Source: Alphaproteobacteria bacterium (GTDB lineage: Bacteria; Pseudomonadota; Alphaproteobacteria; RF32; CAG-239). From it: DNA of 64,000 nucleotides. A program made the position numbers and the translations under genes. The notes under the pieces are model-generated. The model saw only the letters and a list, made by a program, of their open reading frames with translations. It was not told the DNA's origin and did not search any database. Shown one piece after another: positions 20,098 to 28,804 of this stretch (position 1 is the stretch's first letter; each line of letters begins with the position of its first letter). Where the stretch lies: contig SUUZ01000001.1 of the NCBI GenBank assembly GCA_015062235.1, forward strand, positions 248,001-312,000. Direction: 5' to 3'.

Positions 20098-21516
20098 ATG
20101 TATAATCTCAAATCAAATAAAGCTGAAGAATTTATTAATCATCAAGAAATCTTAGATACTCTTGAATACGCCAATGCCAATTGCAATAATATTGAAATAA
20201 TAGATAAAATTCTAACGAAAGCTCGTTTACGCAAAGGTCTATCTCATCGTGAGGCCGCTGTTTTGCTTGACTGTAACATTCCAGAAAAAAACCAAGAAAT
20301 ATTTACTCTTGCAGAACAAATAAAAAACGATTTTTACGGTAACCGTATTGTCCTTTTCGCTCCTCTTTACCTATCTAACTATTGTGTAAATGGCTGTGTT
20401 TATTGCCCTTATCATCTAAAAAATAAGCACATTGCTCGTAAAAAAATGTCTCAAGATGAAATAAGACGTGAAGTTATTGCTCTCCAAGACATGGGACATA
20501 AAAGGCTAGCTCTAGAAGCTGGAGAAGATCCAATTAACAACCCAATTGAATATATTTTAGAATCAATCAAAACAATCTACAGTATAAAACATAAAAATGG
20601 AGCTATTCGTAGGGTTAACGTTAATATCGCCGCAACAACTGTTGAAAATTATCGTAAACTTCATGATGCAGGAATTGGAACATATATCTTATTCCAAGAA
20701 ACATATAATAAAGAAAATTACGAAAAACTTCATCCTACAGGTCCAAAACATAACTACGCCTACCATACTGAAGCAATGGATAGAGCAATGCAAGGTGGGA
20801 TAGATGATGTTGGACTTGGTGTCCTTTATGGACTATCAACATATCGCTATGAATTTACAGGACTTCTTATGCACGCTGAACACCTTGAGGCCGTATATGG
20901 TATTGGCCCTCATACTATTAGTGTTCCTCGCATATGTCCAGCTGACGATATTGATACATCAAATTTCTCTGATGCTATTGATGATGACACGTTTGCAAAA
21001 TTAGTAGCGTGTATTCGCATATCTGTACCATATACAGGTATGATTGTTTCAACTCGTGAGAGCCAAAAAACTCGTGAAAGAGTCCTTAATCTAGGTGTTT
21101 CACAGATATCTGGAGGAAGCAAAACATCTGTAGGAGGATACGCAGAACCTGAACCCGAAGAACAAAATTCCTCTCAGTTCGATATCTCTGATAAACGTTC
21201 ACTTGATGAAATAGTGTGTTGGCTTATGGAATTAGGATACACTCCCAGTTTTTGCACAGCATGTTACCGAGAAGGACGCACTGGAGATAGATTTATGGCT
21301 CTTTGCAAAAATATGCAAATTCATAATTGTTGTCTCCCAAATGCCCTTATGACTTTACAAGAGTATCTTGAAGACTACTCTTCAGAAAAAACAAAAGATA
21401 TAGGAAAAGCATTAATACTCAAAGAACTAAACCAGATTCCTAATGAAAAAGTTCGTAGTATCTGCTCAAAAAGACTTGAACTGATTCAAAAAGGAGAAAG
21501 AGATTTTCGTTTCTAG
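20098..21516 (+). CDS. hydG: [FeFe] hydrogenase H-cluster radical SAM maturase HydG
   Basis: Radical-SAM CX3CX2C (CVNGCVYC), C-terminal CX2CX22C (CTAC...HNCC), GTYILFQETYNKENYEKLHPTGPKHNYAYH, DDVGLGVLYGL. Confidence 0.95.
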   Translation: MYNLKSNKAEEFINHQEILDTLEYANANCNNIEIIDKILTKARLRKGLSHREAAVLLDCNIPEKNQEIFTLAEQIKNDFYGNRIVLFAPLYLSNYCVNGCVYCPYHLKNKHIARKKMSQDEIRREVIALQDMGHKRLALEAGEDPINNPIEYILESIKTIYSIKHKNGAIRRVNVNIAATTVENYRKLHDAGIGTYILFQETYNKENYEKLHPTGPKHNYAYHTEAMDRAMQGGIDDVGLGVLYGLSTYRYEFTGLLMHAEHLEAVYGIGPHTISVPRICPADDIDTSNFSDAIDDDTFAKLVACIRISVPYTGMIVSTRESQKTRERVLNLGVSQISGGSKTSVGGYAEPEPEEQNSSQFDISDKRSLDEIVCWLMELGYTPSFCTACYREGRTGDRFMALCKNMQIHNCCLPNALMTLQEYLEDYSSEKTKDIGKALILKELNQIPNEKVRSICSKRLELIQKGERDFRF

Positions 21517-21656
21517 TAAATACTTCTAATATCTTATTGATAATTTTTATTTACACTACTAAATTTTGAATTGATTGGAACTATATTAATTAAATATTTA
21601 TTTATACTTAATGTATATAATATGGTTCAAATTATGAAAAATTTAGAGAGTATTTT

Positions 21657-23411
21657 ATGAATCATCTACCATCTTTAATATCTGACCTTGCCTTAATTAT
21701 GATTTGTGCAGGTATAATTACTGTTTTATTTAAATGGCTCAAACAACCTGTTGTATTAGGATATATAATTGCAGGCATACTTGTAGGACCTCATTTTGCA
21801 TTATTTCCTACAGCTGCAGATAAGGCAAATATTCAAACATGGGCTGATATAGGTGTAATATTTCTTTTATTTAGTTTAGGTTTAGAGTTTAGTTTTAAAA
21901 AGATTGTTAATGTTGGTAAATCAGCAATAATAACAGCTTCAGCCAACATATTATTTATGTTAATCATCGGATACAATGTTGGACTTGGTCTTGGGTGGTC
22001 TACCACAGAAAGTCTATTTCTTGGCGGTATGATATCTATGTCATCGACCACAATTATTATTAAAGCATTTGAAGAACTAGACGTTAAAGGACAGCGATTT
22101 ACTGATCTTGTTTTTGGTGTTTTAGTACTTGAAGACATAGTTGGTATTTTACTTTTAGTCTTGCTACCAACAATATCTTTAGGTAAGCACGTTGATGGTA
22201 TTGAACTACTTATAAGCACAGGAAAACTTATATTTTTCTTAATGCTATGGTTTATCACTGGAGTATATTTAGTTCCCACTTTTTTAAAAAAAGTAATTAA
22301 CTTGCTTAATGATGAACTATTACTTTTGGTTTCAATGGCGTTATGTTTAGGTATGGTTTTACTGGCTACATCAGTCGGATTTTCATCTGCCTTAGGGGCC
22401 TTCATTATGGGATCTATCTTAGCTGAAACTGATGAAGCTAAACGCATTGAGGAAACAATCAAGCCTGTAAAAGATCTGTTTGGAGCTGTGTTTTTTACCT
22501 CTGTAGGTATGTTGGTAGATCCAGCAATGTTTGTTGAATATGTTGTTCCTATAGCTATTATTACTTTTGTTGTAATTGTTGGAAAAGTTTTACTTTCAAC
22601 TTTTGGATTTTTGTTATCAGGAAACCGTCTTGAAACATCAATTTTCAGTGGCTTTTCTCTAGCTCAAGTTGGTGAATTTGCATTTATTATTGCCTCTGCT
22701 GGTATGTCTATAGGCGTATTAAGTAGTTATGTATATCCAACAATTGTTGCTGTATCAGTAATAACAACGTTTAGTACACCTTTAATGATAAAATCAGCCA
22801 AACCTTTCTATTCTCGTATATATAAAATGTTGCCAACAACTTGGAAAGAATATTTAAGCACACATACATCATCTAAAAAAGATACTAATGCAGAAGAAGA
22901 ACTCTGGAAACAACTATTCAAAAAATATTTTTTCAAGCTTTGTATTGCTTCCGTAATTTTAATTGCAATCATTAACATTTCTTTTCATATAGTCCACCCT
23001 TTGCTATTAAAACACTTACCAACACGAATTGCTGATCTTACTACAACCTTATTAACACTAGGAGCAATGTCACCATTTTTACAGGGATTATTGACCGTAA
23101 ATAGCGATTTAGCTCGTATATATTTAACTTTATGGCACAAACGTATAACTAATAGACTTCCTTTGATTTTATGTACAGTCTTGCGTATGGCTATTATCAT
23201 TATCTTTATTATGGTCGTAATCAATCATTTATTCACAAAAGATTTTTTTGTTACTTATGCGTTAATGGGACTAGTTATTGCAGTTCTTTATAAATCAACG
23301 TGGTTGTCTAGAAGATATAAGAATATTGAACAACAATTCTTATCTAATTTATATCGCTATAAAGAACAAGAAAAAACAGAACAAAGCAATAACGACAAAA
23401 AGGAAAAATAA
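21657..23411 (+). CDS. Cation:proton antiporter, CPA2/KefB-like
   Basis: QPVVLGYIIAGILVGP, FLLFSLGLEFSF, SSTTIIIKAFEELD, VLVLEDIVGILLLVLLP, AFIMGSILAET. Confidence 0.92.
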   Translation: MNHLPSLISDLALIMICAGIITVLFKWLKQPVVLGYIIAGILVGPHFALFPTAADKANIQTWADIGVIFLLFSLGLEFSFKKIVNVGKSAIITASANILFMLIIGYNVGLGLGWSTTESLFLGGMISMSSTTIIIKAFEELDVKGQRFTDLVFGVLVLEDIVGILLLVLLPTISLGKHVDGIELLISTGKLIFFLMLWFITGVYLVPTFLKKVINLLNDELLLLVSMALCLGMVLLATSVGFSSALGAFIMGSILAETDEAKRIEETIKPVKDLFGAVFFTSVGMLVDPAMFVEYVVPIAIITFVVIVGKVLLSTFGFLLSGNRLETSIFSGFSLAQVGEFAFIIASAGMSIGVLSSYVYPTIVAVSVITTFSTPLMIKSAKPFYSRIYKMLPTTWKEYLSTHTSSKKDTNAEEELWKQLFKKYFFKLCIASVILIAIINISFHIVHPLLLKHLPTRIADLTTTLLTLGAMSPFLQGLLTVNSDLARIYLTLWHKRITNRLPLILCTVLRMAIIIIFIMVVINHLFTKDFFVTYALMGLVIAVLYKSTWLSRRYKNIEQQFLSNLYRYKEQEKTEQSNNDKKEK

Positions 23412-23412
23412 A

Positions 23413-23976
23413 ATGAACAGTTTATCTGTATGTATATTATTAGCGGATGGTTTTGAAGAAGCTGAAGCTATTATTCCTGCTGATTTATTAAAAAGACTGG
23501 GAGTTAAAATAATTTTTGCAGGAGTTAATTCTATTGATGTTAGAGGAACTCATAACTTTCATATCAAAGCCGATAATTTAATTGACAATATTTCATCTAA
23601 TGATTTTGATGCTTTAATTCTTCCAGGAGGACTGCCTGGAACTATAAATCTCCGTAATTCAGAAAAAGTAATTAACCTAGTAAAACATGCATATCAAAAT
23701 GGTAAAATATGTGCTGCCATATGTGCCGCTCCAATCGTATTACGAGATGCAGGAGTTGCTACCGACAAACACATTACAGGATATCCAAACTGTGAAAAAC
23801 TATCATATGAACCTAATTTTAAATTTACAGGCAATAGTGTAGAACGTGATGGATCGATTATTACAGCCAAGGGGATGGGAAAAGCAAATGAATTCGCCTT
23901 TGAAATTGCCCGAGCCTTAAATATCAGTAAAGAAGATATTCTATCTGTAGCTAAAAACACTTTCATTTATGAATAA
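23413..23976 (+). CDS. DJ-1/PfpI family protein (YajL/ThiJ-like); start at MNSLSVC
   Basis: LLADGFEEAEAIIPADLLKR, LILPGGLPGTINLRNS, ICAAICAAPIVL. Confidence 0.92.
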   Translation: MNSLSVCILLADGFEEAEAIIPADLLKRLGVKIIFAGVNSIDVRGTHNFHIKADNLIDNISSNDFDALILPGGLPGTINLRNSEKVINLVKHAYQNGKICAAICAAPIVLRDAGVATDKHITGYPNCEKLSYEPNFKFTGNSVERDGSIITAKGMGKANEFAFEIARALNISKEDILSVAKNTFIYE

Positions 23977-23981
23977 CCAAT

Positions 23982-24012
23982 AAAAAGCCCTGTATTTAAC
24001 AGGGCTTTTTAT
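23982..24012. terminator. Bidirectional Rho-independent terminator
   Basis: AAAAAGCCCTG-tatttaa-CAGGGCTTTTT. Confidence 0.85.
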
Positions 24013-24013
24013 T

Positions 24014-24517
24014 TTATTTTTTCTTACTCTTTCCTTTAACCTCTTCAGATTTTAATTCTGAAGTACAATTAGGACAACGAGTCGCATTCAAAGGAATTTC
24101 CGAACAACAGTACGGACAAGCCTTGGTCGTCTTGACAACCTCTTGTGCCTCTTTTTTATCCATTTTAGCCTGTAACTCATTAATTGCTTTAATCAAAATA
24201 AATACAGCAAATGCTACAATCAAAAAGCTAATAATAGCATTAACAAAAAGCCCTAAATTCATAGTAACAGCACCTGCTTCCTGAGCTGCAGCCAACGAAT
24301 TATAAGGAGCTGGAGTTGCACCATCACGTAGCACAACAAATAAATTTGAAAAATCAACTTTACCCAATAGTAATCCTATTGGTGGCATAATTACATCTTT
24401 AACTAGCGAATCAACAATCTTACCAAAAGCAGCACCAATAATGATACCAACAGCCATATCAATAACATTGCCACGCATAGCAAATTTCTTAAATTCATTA
24501 GCTAAATTCTTAAACAT
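24014..24517 (-). CDS. mscL: Large-conductance mechanosensitive channel MscL, with C-terminal zinc-ribbon-like extension
   Basis: [42 protein letters not shown]-terminal [18 protein letters not shown]. Confidence 0.95.
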   Translation of the reverse strand: MFKNLANEFKKFAMRGNVIDMAVGIIIGAAFGKIVDSLVKDVIMPPIGLLLGKVDFSNLFVVLRDGATPAPYNSLAAAQEAGAVTMNLGLFVNAIISFLIVAFAVFILIKAINELQAKMDKKEAQEVVKTTKACPYCCSEIPLNATRCPNCTSELKSEEVKGKSKKK

Positions 24518-24552
24518 TTTAGTTCCCTCAAATAAAATTATTAAAACTTAAA

Positions 24553-24574
24553 GCGCCGTCTTCAAAGGCGGCGC
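24553..24574 (-). terminator. Putative Rho-independent terminator after nusG
   Basis: GCGCCG...CGGCGC hairpin, T-rich on minus strand. Confidence 0.65.
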
Positions 24575-24581
24575 ATTCTAA

Positions 24582-25112
24582 CTAGATCTTCTCAACTTGA
24601 GAATACTCCAACTCAACAGGAGTCGATCTTCCAAAAATTGAAACAGAAACCTTAACTCTAGATTTTTCCGTATCAACTTCTTCAATCAAACCAACAAACG
24701 AAGCAAACGGACCATCGCAAACTCGAACTTGTTCACCAATTTCAAAGTTTACAACTTCACGAGGACGCTCAACCCCCTCTTGCATTTGCATAATAATGCG
24801 TTGAGCTTCAGCCTCTGTAATAGGATAAGGCTTATTACGTGAACCTAAAAAGCCACTAACATTAGGATTATTCTTAATCAAGTGCCATGCTTCATCAGAC
24901 ATAACCATCTTAACTAAAATATAACCAGGAAAAAACTTACGCTCACTAGTAACTTTAGCACCTTTTCTAACTTCAACTACTTCTTCAGTAGGAATCATAA
25001 TCTCTAAGATACGATCTTCCCACTTTTTTAAAACAACCTGCTCATTAATCGACTGTGCAACCTTTTTTTCACAACCAGAATGAACATTAACAACATACCA
25101 CTTAGCGTCCAT
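24582..25112 (-). CDS. nusG: Transcription termination/antitermination protein NusG
   Basis: WYVVNVHSGCEKKVAQSI, FFPGYILVKMVMSDEAWHLIKNNPNVSGFLG, KOW-like FEIGEQVRVCDGPFASFVGLIEEVD. Confidence 0.97.
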   Translation of the reverse strand: MDAKWYVVNVHSGCEKKVAQSINEQVVLKKWEDRILEIMIPTEEVVEVRKGAKVTSERKFFPGYILVKMVMSDEAWHLIKNNPNVSGFLGSRNKPYPITEAEAQRIIMQMQEGVERPREVVNFEIGEQVRVCDGPFASFVGLIEEVDTEKSRVKVSVSIFGRSTPVELEYSQVEKI

Positions 25113-25118
25113 CTTACT

Positions 25119-25316
25119 CTATGCTCCAAGCGAAAATACAGTTTTGACAACCCAGCCCAATATTTGATCAACAAAGAAAAAGAAAGTAGATGCTATTGTA
25201 ACCAAAATAACAACCATAACCAAAGATTGCATAACCTCTTTTTTTGTTGGCCAAGTAACTTTCTTAATTTCTTGCTTAACCTGACGAAAAAATTGTATCG
25301 GATTGAGTTTTGCCAT
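25119..25316 (-). CDS. secE: Preprotein translocase subunit SecE
   Basis: NPIQFFRQVKQEIKKVTWPTKKEVMQSLVMVV; adjacent to nusG. Confidence 0.95.
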   Translation of the reverse strand: MAKLNPIQFFRQVKQEIKKVTWPTKKEVMQSLVMVVILVTIASTFFFFVDQILGWVVKTVFSLGA

Positions 25317-25495
25317 AACTTTACCTTAAATAAAACAATTAAAACAAATAACAGACTCTTAAATCGTTACATACTCAAACATCATCAAAAGTCACGCTGT
25401 TGATTTAACAGATATATAAATGTTTTTAGCTAGATATGTCAAGTAAATCTTTACTAATATCTTAATATTTTTGTATCTTTAATTCAAAAAGCAAA

Positions 25496-25526
25496 AGGAC
25501 TCTTTACCTAAAAGGCAAAGAGTCCT
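25496..25526 (-). terminator. Rho-independent terminator of orphan gene 25541-26086
   Basis: AGGACTCTTTGCC-ttttaGG-TAAAGAGTCCTTTT on minus strand. Confidence 0.75.
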
Positions 25527-25540
25527 CATACAGGAAATGA

Positions 25541-26086
25541 TTATGCTCCAACAATAAACTCTGGAGGTTCAGGAAGCTTTGCTGAAACATAAACTGAAGG
25601 CTCACTATCGCTTACCCAACACAGTTTATCATCAATCTCATTTAATGAGCAAGGGCCAATAATATTTCTGGCCTCTTTGAACTCATACAGTACACCTTCT
25701 TCAATCTCTATCAAAGCAGGTACTTTGAGACCGTGATCATATCGGCTAACCCAATACTTACCAGCTGTATCTATTACCAAGCGAGCCCCATAGCCGAGGA
25801 TATTAACAGCTTTGGGATAAGGAAGAGGTGCATCAACTTTGGGCATCATTGCTGGCATACAATAGCCTAAAGCGAACGAATCACTTACCCATGCGACTAC
25901 ATTCTCTCGTGTCTCTACAAACTCACCATTCTTAAGACAGCCTACCTTTACACGCTTCAAACTAGCGTTGGGCAAAATAGAAGTAGTCTCAGCCAAATGG
26001 CAAGGAGCCAATGTCTCAGGATAAACATCGTCTAAGACGAAGTAACCATGCGTCAATTTCAACAAAGAAATAACATTCGTTTTCAT
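25541..26086 (-). CDS. Orphan hypothetical protein (~181 aa)
   Basis: Intact ORF with own promoter and terminator; no recognised family; apparently higher GC and different codon use than neighbours. Confidence 0.75.
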   Translation of the reverse strand: MKTNVISLLKLTHGYFVLDDVYPETLAPCHLAETTSILPNASLKRVKVGCLKNGEFVETRENVVAWVSDSFALGYCMPAMMPKVDAPLPYPKAVNILGYGARLVIDTAGKYWVSRYDHGLKVPALIEIEEGVLYEFKEARNIIGPCSLNEIDDKLCWVSDSEPSVYVSAKLPEPPEFIVGA

Positions 26087-26155
26087 AATCAAAGTTTTTT
26101 AGGTTAAATAATAAAGAGTTATTCTTAGAGAATTTATTGTAAAAAATGGACTGAG

Positions 26156-26183
26156 ATAGTACTAAATATTATTTTTTTGTCAA
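26156..26183 (-). promoter_or_regulatory. Putative sigma-70 promoter TTGACA-N16-TACTAT for 25541-26086
   Basis: minus strand: TTGACA (26183-26178), TACTAT (26161-26156). Confidence 0.65.
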
Positions 26184-26190
26184 GCACAAT

Positions 26191-26286
26191 TTAATAGCGA
26201 AAGCAATCACATGAGTATGTCCAAGCAACACTTAACGCTATTGTTAATATTATGATTATACGAATAAGTCGGTTATGCCCATTCAT
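26191..26286 (-). CDS. Candidate 31-aa hydrophobic small protein MNGHNRLIRIIIILTIALSVAWTYSCDCFRY
   Basis: ATG-to-TAA ORF with AGGAG 9 nt upstream, single TM-like stretch; not in ORF track because of size cutoff. Confidence 0.4.
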   Translation of the reverse strand: MNGHNRLIRIIIILTIALSVAWTYSCDCFRY

Positions 26287-26341
26287 AAAAAAATGCTCCT
26301 GTGATACACCCCTGTGTTACACCTGTAAAATCAGCATTTTT
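26284..26341 (-). repeat. Inverted repeat (AAAAAATGCT...AGCATTTTTTT) enclosing short tandem repeats CCTGTGATACAC/CCTGTGTTACAC/CCTGT
   Basis: Read directly around 26287-26341; overlaps SD/start region of the 31-aa ORF. Confidence 0.6.
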
Positions 26342-26360
26342 TACAAAAAGCCAAAAAAAT

Positions 26361-26390
26361 ACCTAACACTTTCAGTGTGTTAGGTAAATT
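26361..26390 (-). terminator. Terminator downstream of tRNA-Trp
   Basis: ACCTAACAC-tttcagt-GTGTTAGGT, T-run on minus strand. Confidence 0.75.
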
Positions 26391-26391
26391 T

Positions 26392-26467
26392 TGGCAGGGG
26401 CAGTAAGATTCGAACTCACGACACCCGGTTTTGGAGACCGGTGCTCTACCAACTGAGCTATACCCCT
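26392..26467 (-). tRNA. tRNA-Trp (anticodon CCA)
   Basis: AGGGGTATAGCTCAGTTGGTAGAGCACCGGTCTCCAAAACCGGGTGTCGTGAGTTCGAATCTTACTGCCCCTGCCA; cloverleaf closes; CCA encoded. Confidence 0.97.
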
Positions 26468-26531
26468 AGCTAATAAAGTGATTTCACTAATACATAACAT
26501 TTGCCAATAAATCAAGCTTTTTTTTCATTTA

Positions 26532-27413
26532 TTAGTCAATTTGTTCTAATGTTGCACTTTCAGCATCTAATCTATATGAAACTCCGCATTTTAAAACAAA
26601 TCTTTCCTTAAAATGCCCATAATTAAAATCTTTAATTATCGGAATATTAACCTGTTGTGCAAAATCATCTACTACACTTTCAACACTACCATGTGTTTCA
26701 TGATTCTCACACTCACTAAACTTACCAAACACTATTCCTTTAACACCCTTAAATGTTGGATTATATTTTAGTTGGGTAAGCATTAGTTTCAACTTATAAG
26801 ATTTTTCGCACTCATCTTCTAACAACAAAATTTTATTAGTTAAATCTGGATAATACGGTGTTCCTGACAAATCAGAAATTGCAGACATATTTCCACCAAT
26901 TAAAATTCCTTCTACAACACCTTTATTTACACAACTTCCTGATTGTGCTACAAATTTAATATTATTCAAAAAACTCCTAAAACCATCATCTACTAAACTG
27001 TCGATTTTACCATCTCTAAAATCATACTCTGGAATAAAACCTGTAACATAAGAATTACCAGTTTTAGCATATACCGCAAATTGCAACGAAGTCGTATCAG
27101 AAAAACCTATGATAGGTTTATCATGTTTTTTTATTACATCAAAATCCAAATATTCTAAAACCCTCAATGCTGATGCACCACCATGAACTGCAACTAAAGC
27201 ATCTATAGTTTCATCTTTATAAGCTGCCATAATATCTTCAGCCTTCTCTCTAGCCTGAAATGTATCAAGCATTGTACCCTTTAATACCGTTGGCATCATT
27301 ATAACTTCCAAACCTAGTGCTTTGAAATATTGCAACCATAAATCTTGGTTAAATATCCTTTTTGATAGCATAACTGAAGGAGAAATAATCGCAATTTTTT
27401 TTATTTTTCTCAT
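26532..27413 (-). CDS. S66 family peptidase (LD-carboxypeptidase/MccF-like), copy 2
   Basis: KKIAIISPS, VHGGASALRVLEYLDFDVIKKHDKPIIGFSDTTSLQFAVYAKTG, GILIGGNMSAI, LLLEDECE. Confidence 0.88.
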   Translation of the reverse strand: MRKIKKIAIISPSVMLSKRIFNQDLWLQYFKALGLEVIMMPTVLKGTMLDTFQAREKAEDIMAAYKDETIDALVAVHGGASALRVLEYLDFDVIKKHDKPIIGFSDTTSLQFAVYAKTGNSYVTGFIPEYDFRDGKIDSLVDDGFRSFLNNIKFVAQSGSCVNKGVVEGILIGGNMSAISDLSGTPYYPDLTNKILLLEDECEKSYKLKLMLTQLKYNPTFKGVKGIVFGKFSECENHETHGSVESVVDDFAQQVNIPIIKDFNYGHFKERFVLKCGVSYRLDAESATLEQID

Positions 27414-27422
27414 TTTATCTCC

Positions 27423-28367
27423 TCATCTAACCGACTGATCAATTGGATTAAACCTCAAACGCAGGACACGCCACTCATCATATTTTTCAGCATATTTTTC
27501 AGATAATATTTTATATGGTGCACAAATATAAACTGCTCTTTTAGCGCTATCTGCAACCGAACGAAAATGATTATCTGTATTATACCTTGTTGTATTTTGA
27601 ACTTCTACCGAACGCACACTACCATCTTGATTAAGCTGTGCTTTAATTTCGATAATCATATCTTCAATACCCATCGCACCAGGATCTAAATTCCAACAAG
27701 CTCTAAGTTGTCCAGCTAAAGCATCCATCTCCGAAATTGAAAGCTCGCTAAAATAAGAACCTACTGCTCCTCCTTCAACTCCCATATTAGCAACATTTGT
27801 TCCTTCTTTAATTGTTGCCACAGAACTAACATTTGCTTCTTTTTCCAAAGCATCAACGCTAGCCAACAAACTCTTCAATGGATTTGCTAATTGCGGTTCT
27901 TCTTTTTTCTCTTGTTTTTTTACTTCTTTTTTAGGTTCTTGTTTTTTTATTTGCTCTTTTTTAGGCTGAGGCTTCTTAGGCTGTGCTTTGAGCTTAGGCT
28001 TTTTAGGTTGCGGAGCAACTAAAAAATCTTTTTTAGCTTCTTCTGGTTTTGCTGCAGGCTTTTGTTCCTTTGGTTCTTCATTAATTTTTTCTTTTTTTAC
28101 TTCTGGCTCAATTTTGGGTTTTGTTTCTTCTTTTGTATATTTATTTTCAATCTTACGTTTTACTTGACTAGCCTCTTTATCCTCATCACCAAATTTTGCT
28201 TTTGGTGGAAGATTTGTCATTTCAGATATTTTAACATCTTTCAAATCTACAATTATAGGAACTTGGCTTGGTTGGGAGCGATTCCACCAAAACATAGGCA
28301 CCTCTATAATAAGTAGCAGAAAAACCGCTATGTGCAAAGCTATTGATTTTTTCAGTGCCGAATTCAT
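27423..28367 (-). CDS. tolA: TolA-like cell envelope integrity protein
   Basis: N-terminal TM, long Lys/Pro/Glu-rich linker, C-terminal LRACWNLDPGAMGIEDMIIEIKAQLNQDGSVRSVEV; downstream of tolQR. Confidence 0.85.
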   Translation of the reverse strand: MNSALKKSIALHIAVFLLLIIEVPMFWWNRSQPSQVPIIVDLKDVKISEMTNLPPKAKFGDEDKEASQVKRKIENKYTKEETKPKIEPEVKKEKINEEPKEQKPAAKPEEAKKDFLVAPQPKKPKLKAQPKKPQPKKEQIKKQEPKKEVKKQEKKEEPQLANPLKSLLASVDALEKEANVSSVATIKEGTNVANMGVEGGAVGSYFSELSISEMDALAGQLRACWNLDPGAMGIEDMIIEIKAQLNQDGSVRSVEVQNTTRYNTDNHFRSVADSAKRAVYICAPYKILSEKYAEKYDEWRVLRLRFNPIDQSVR

Positions 28368-28373
28368 TTTAAT

Positions 28374-28802
28374 TTACTTTTTCCTATTAAGCTTAGGTTC
28401 TGTCTTTAATCCAACTTTATCAAATCCTGCTTCTTTCAAAATAGCCATCAATCCAATAACTCGACCATATTCTGCTCCAGTATCACCAGAAATCGTAACT
28501 GTAACTTCATTGTTTTGTTTTTTGATAGCATTAAGCTTTCCTACAATTTTATCTGCTGAAACTTCCGTCTGTCCAATATAGTAATAACCATCTTTATCAA
28601 CACTAATATTAATTGATGTATCTTCTCCTTCTAAAGCTTTTCCTCCTACTTTAGGCAAATCAAGTGCAATACCTGATGTCATTAATGGTGCGGCCACCAT
28701 AAATACCACCAACAAAACCATCATAATATCCATCAAATTGGTGATATTAATTTCTGAATTAAGCTGATAACGAGTTGATCTGCGTCTAGTATTAATTTTC
28801 AT
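28374..28802 (-). CDS. tolR: ExbD/TolR family protein
   Basis: SEINITNLMDIMMVLLVVFMVAAPLMTSGIALDLPK. Confidence 0.95.
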   Translation of the reverse strand: MKINTRRRSTRYQLNSEINITNLMDIMMVLLVVFMVAAPLMTSGIALDLPKVGGKALEGEDTSINISVDKDGYYYIGQTEVSADKIVGKLNAIKKQNNEVTVTISGDTGAEYGRVIGLMAILKEAGFDKVGLKTEPKLNRKK

Positions 28803-28804
28803 TT

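Noticed and set aside
21833-22462. 209-aa antisense ORF within the KefB-like gene
   Set aside because: Long only because of codon bias on the opposite strand; low-complexity Ser/Ile/Lys composition, no start signals.
25541-26086. Bacteroidetes origin for SD-less orphan genes
   Set aside because: Their promoters fit TTGACA/TATAAT rather than the Bacteroidetes TTTG/TAnnTTTG pattern, so donor assignment is not supported.
27900-28150. Apparent short-period repeats in tolA
   Set aside because: Lys/Pro/Glu-rich linker typical of TolA; low complexity, not a mobile or CRISPR-type repeat.
28062-28316. Phe-rich ORF antisense to tolA
   Set aside because: Mirror of the Lys/Glu-rich TolA linker, not a gene.
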